Shown here: one piece after another, positions 5,668 to 7,125 of the stretch | Layout of the letters: each line of letters begins with the position of its first letter | Numbering within the stretch: the stretch's first letter is position 1 | Assembly: GCA_030612185.1 (NCBI GenBank) | Contig: JAUWOI010000225.1 | Location: forward strand, 1-7,125 | DNA: 7,125 nt | Direction: 5' to 3' | Source of the DNA: Anaerolineae bacterium | GTDB taxonomy: Bacteria > Chloroflexota > Anaerolineae > B4-G1 | The notes under the pieces: generated by a model | Seen by the model: the letters and a program-made list of their open reading frames with translations, nothing else | What the model was told of the DNA's origin: nothing | Databases searched by the model: none | Made by a program: the position numbers and the translations under genes

Positions 5668-7125
5668 TCAAGTCTCCTGTTGATGCGAAGATGGTGGTGG
5701 ATTTGCAGATGGTGTCGAGCGTTGCATCTGGTCATAGACAGTGAACCAGTCAAGTAACTCGGCCCGATGGCGTTCGGCTTCCTGCTGACGTTGACTTTGC
5801 TGAAACGCCTCCACGCGGCGGAATATCTCGGCCTGTACCCCACGAGGGTCCTTGACATAGTCAAAGGTGAAGGCGCCAGCCCCGGCTGTTTCAATGGTCA
5901 CTGACCCATAGTTCAACAACTTGCCCAGAAGGCCGGGAATTTCCAGGCTGATGTTCTGAATCACGCCCAGGCTGGCCTCGCGACGTTCCTCCCGCATATA
6001 GAGCGGCAGTCGCTTGATGTCAATGATGCGCGTGGCTGTCACCTGGTAAACTTCGTTCTGCCAATCGGCGAACTTCCAGAGCCACCAGGGGAATAGGAAA
6101 ACCATCAATGTACCATAGCCCATCAGGATTGAAGGCAGGTTGGGAAAGTTCCAGGCCATGAAGATGGCGCCGATTGTTACACCCACGATGAGCGCTGTGG
6201 GGAGCACAATGGGTCGAAGCAGAGCGATCCAGTGTTTGCGCCAAGTGATGGTGTCCCCCTGTTCGAGGCGCAAGGGGGGTAGAACAGCGTGCAAAGGTAC
6301 GAGGAGCCACGCAGGTATGGCTAATTTGAAGCGCCGCTTTGTAGGAACCGTTTCGGGCGCGGCGGCCTGCTCCCCAGGGGCCTGAATGCCAAATTGACGG
6401 CGTAAAGCGTCGCGAATGGCGACCCGCTCCTCGGCCCGCGCCCCAGCCAGAACGCGTCGAATCTGCTCAAAGATAATATCTTGCACCTCAGCCGGATTCG
6501 GAATCTGGCGAAAGACCACGTGCCCCCGTTCCCCGGCCGTCTCGATGATCAGGTCACCGAATTTGAACAACTGGGCTAACAGTCCCTCCTGCAACTGCTG
6601 AATATCCTGTACGGTGCGCAAGGGAGCCTCGGCGCGTGATTCGTGAATGAGGGGCACCCGTTCCTCGTGCACGACGCGCTTGTTTGTCACGACGTAGTTG
6701 TCGTTGTAGTGGTTCACGAAGATATACAAGACAAACAGCAATGGAAACAACGCCAGGAGCACGGCTGCTACCCAGGCCCAGGAGGGGGCGTATCCCGTCA
6801 GGTACCAGTAGCCAAAGCCGCCCAGTTCCACCAGGAGTATGAAGGAGGGGATAACGAGTCTACGGATCAGTATCACCCTGTGCTTGTGCAGGGAGGAAAT
6901 GACGACTTCGTCCGGGTACTGCCACTTGAAGCGTTTGGCGCGGCGCTTTTCGGCGACGTCGGGCCGCATCTGCAACGCCTTGAGCATCGAGGGGCGCTCG
7001 TGTAGCAACTGATCGAACTCACCCTTGTTGAAGTAGAGCAGGACGGCGTCCTTCTCGACGAGCTTCGCCAGCTCCTCCTCCAGCTCCAGGTGGATGTCCA
7101 GCGTGCCGTTCAGAAAGCGGGAGCC
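5668..7125 (-). CDS. Membrane protein with two [2 TM + bacterial PH domain] modules and a cNMP-domain remnant, 5' end not resolved
   Basis: The frame is open from the right edge to TGA 5670-5668 (485 residues visible). Numbering from the in-frame TTG at 7008, KRRAKRFKWQYPDEVV (21-36) leads into TM1 (about 46-70) and TM2 (about 77-99). A first PH-like YdbS/DUF304 domain follows (NDNYVVTNKRVVHEERVPL 102-120, then GDLIIETAG 151-159). After a charged, Ala/Pro linker (189-225) come TM3 (about 261-287), TM4 (about 292-313) and a second PH-like domain (EVYQVTATRIIDIKRLPLY 319-337, GSVTIETAGAGAF 368-380). The C-terminus is Gln/Ser/Pro-rich. The two halves align as an internal duplication. Just before the TTG, DAVLLYFNKGEFDQLLHERPS reads like the last strand and helix of a cyclic-nucleotide-binding domain, but further upstream the sequence switches to another family. 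No convincing RBS precedes TTG 7008 or ATG 6987, so the true start is probably outside the window or lost. Function is unknown; such proteins are thought to be membrane-associated sensors or scaffolds. deformylase follows directly. Confidence 0.85.
   Translation of the reverse strand, partial: GSRFLNGTLDIHLELEEELAKLVEKDAVLLYFNKGEFDQLLHERPSMLKALQMRPDVAEKRRAKRFKWQYPDEVVISSLHKHRVILIRRLVIPSFILLVELGGFGYWYLTGYAPSWAWVAAVLLALFPLLFVLYIFVNHYNDNYVVTNKRVVHEERVPLIHESRAEAPLRTVQDIQQLQEGLLAQLFKFGDLIIETAGERGHVVFRQIPNPAEVQDIIFEQIRRVLAGARAEERVAIRDALRRQFGIQAPGEQAAAPETVPTKRRFKLAIPAWLLVPLHAVLPPLRLEQGDTITWRKHWIALLRPIVLPTALIVGVTIGAIFMAWNFPNLPSILMGYGTLMVFLFPWWLWKFADWQNEVYQVTATRIIDIKRLPLYMREERREASLGVIQNISLEIPGLLGKLLNYGSVTIETAGAGAFTFDYVKDPRGVQAEIFRRVEAFQQSQRQQEAERHRAELLDWFTVYDQMQRSTPSANPPPSSHQQET
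5674..5678 (-). promoter_or_regulatory. Shine-Dalgarno of the deformylase gene
   Basis: On the minus strand AGGAG (5678 to 5674) lies 8 bases before ATG 5665, within the last codons of the upstream membrane-protein gene. The spacing supports ATG 5665 over TTG 5671 (2 bases). Placement inside the preceding gene points to translational coupling. Confidence 0.8.
7033..7125 (-). other. Segment resembling an alpha-oxoamine synthase, in frame with the PH-domain protein
   Basis: Reading the minus strand from the right edge, the residues GSRFLNGTLDIHLELE followed by EELAKLVEKDAVLLY match the N-terminal substrate-binding stretch of PLP-dependent alpha-oxoamine synthases (BioF/Kbl/serine-palmitoyltransferase class: 'G..GSRFLNGT...H..LE..LA...GKEAAL.F'). 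In that family a '(S/T)TG(F/Y)' segment should come next, but here the frame goes to FNKGEFDQLL, which suits a cNMP-binding domain. The switch falls at about 7020-7060. It may be a contig-edge assembly chimera, a recombination scar or a real fusion. No PLP lysine region is in view. Confidence 0.55.

Noticed and set aside
5665..5671. TTG at 5671 as the deformylase start
   Set aside because: It leaves only two bases to the AGGAG and overlaps the upstream stop; ATG 5665 has an 8-base spacing.

Overview
The window looks like a piece of a GC-rich bacterial chromosome, most likely from a metagenome, because a gene is cut at each end. A member of the Chloroflexota (Anaerolineae/Caldilineae type) is the best guess. 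The hints are the two-part bacterial-PH membrane protein with a cNMP-domain remnant, the style of the short heptamer/octamer intergenic repeats, the codon usage and the single-chain pyruvate:ferredoxin oxidoreductase. This placement comes from familiarity with such genes, not from a search.

Layout, left to right. (1) Bases 2-187 (+) are the last 61 codons of a carbon-nitrogen hydrolase (nitrilase/omega-amidase family). (2) A hairpin-forming array of 8-bp repeats (174-230) covers its stop codon. (3) An inositol-monophosphatase-family phosphatase (248-1192, +) starts at a GTG behind a clear Shine-Dalgarno. It carries an extra segment of about 28 residues, most of it a 3 x 21-bp tandem repeat. 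(4) A second repeat cluster with a 7-bp unit (1183-1243) covers that gene's stop. (5) An intergenic stretch (1193-1406) holds an extended -10 promoter candidate and a strong RBS. (6) A full-length pyruvate:ferredoxin oxidoreductase (1407-4979, +, 1190 aa) has all expected cofactor ligands visible. (7) Two tandem hairpins (4987-5084), the second with a T-tail, separate it from the convergent minus-strand genes. (8) Peptide deformylase (5093-5665, -) follows, with its RBS inside the end of (9), a membrane protein with two [2 TM + PH] modules (5668 to the right edge, -). At the right edge the second gene's reading frame runs without a stop into residues that look like an alpha-oxoamine synthase.

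How the genes fit together. PFOR is a central enzyme of anaerobic or microaerophilic carbon metabolism (pyruvate + CoA to acetyl-CoA + CO2 with reduced ferredoxin) and appears to be a monocistronic unit with its own promoter and terminator. The nitrilase and phosphatase may be co-transcribed housekeeping or salvage enzymes. The PH-domain protein and deformylase overlap closely and are probably co-transcribed and translationally coupled, although no functional link between them is obvious.

I do not see a defence system, mobile element, CRISPR array or RNA gene here. The points most worth a second look are the in-frame junction at the right edge, the two different inverted repeat families that each supply the last codons of a gene, the repeat-built insertion in the phosphatase, and an extra Cys-x-Cys-x2-Cys motif in PFOR.
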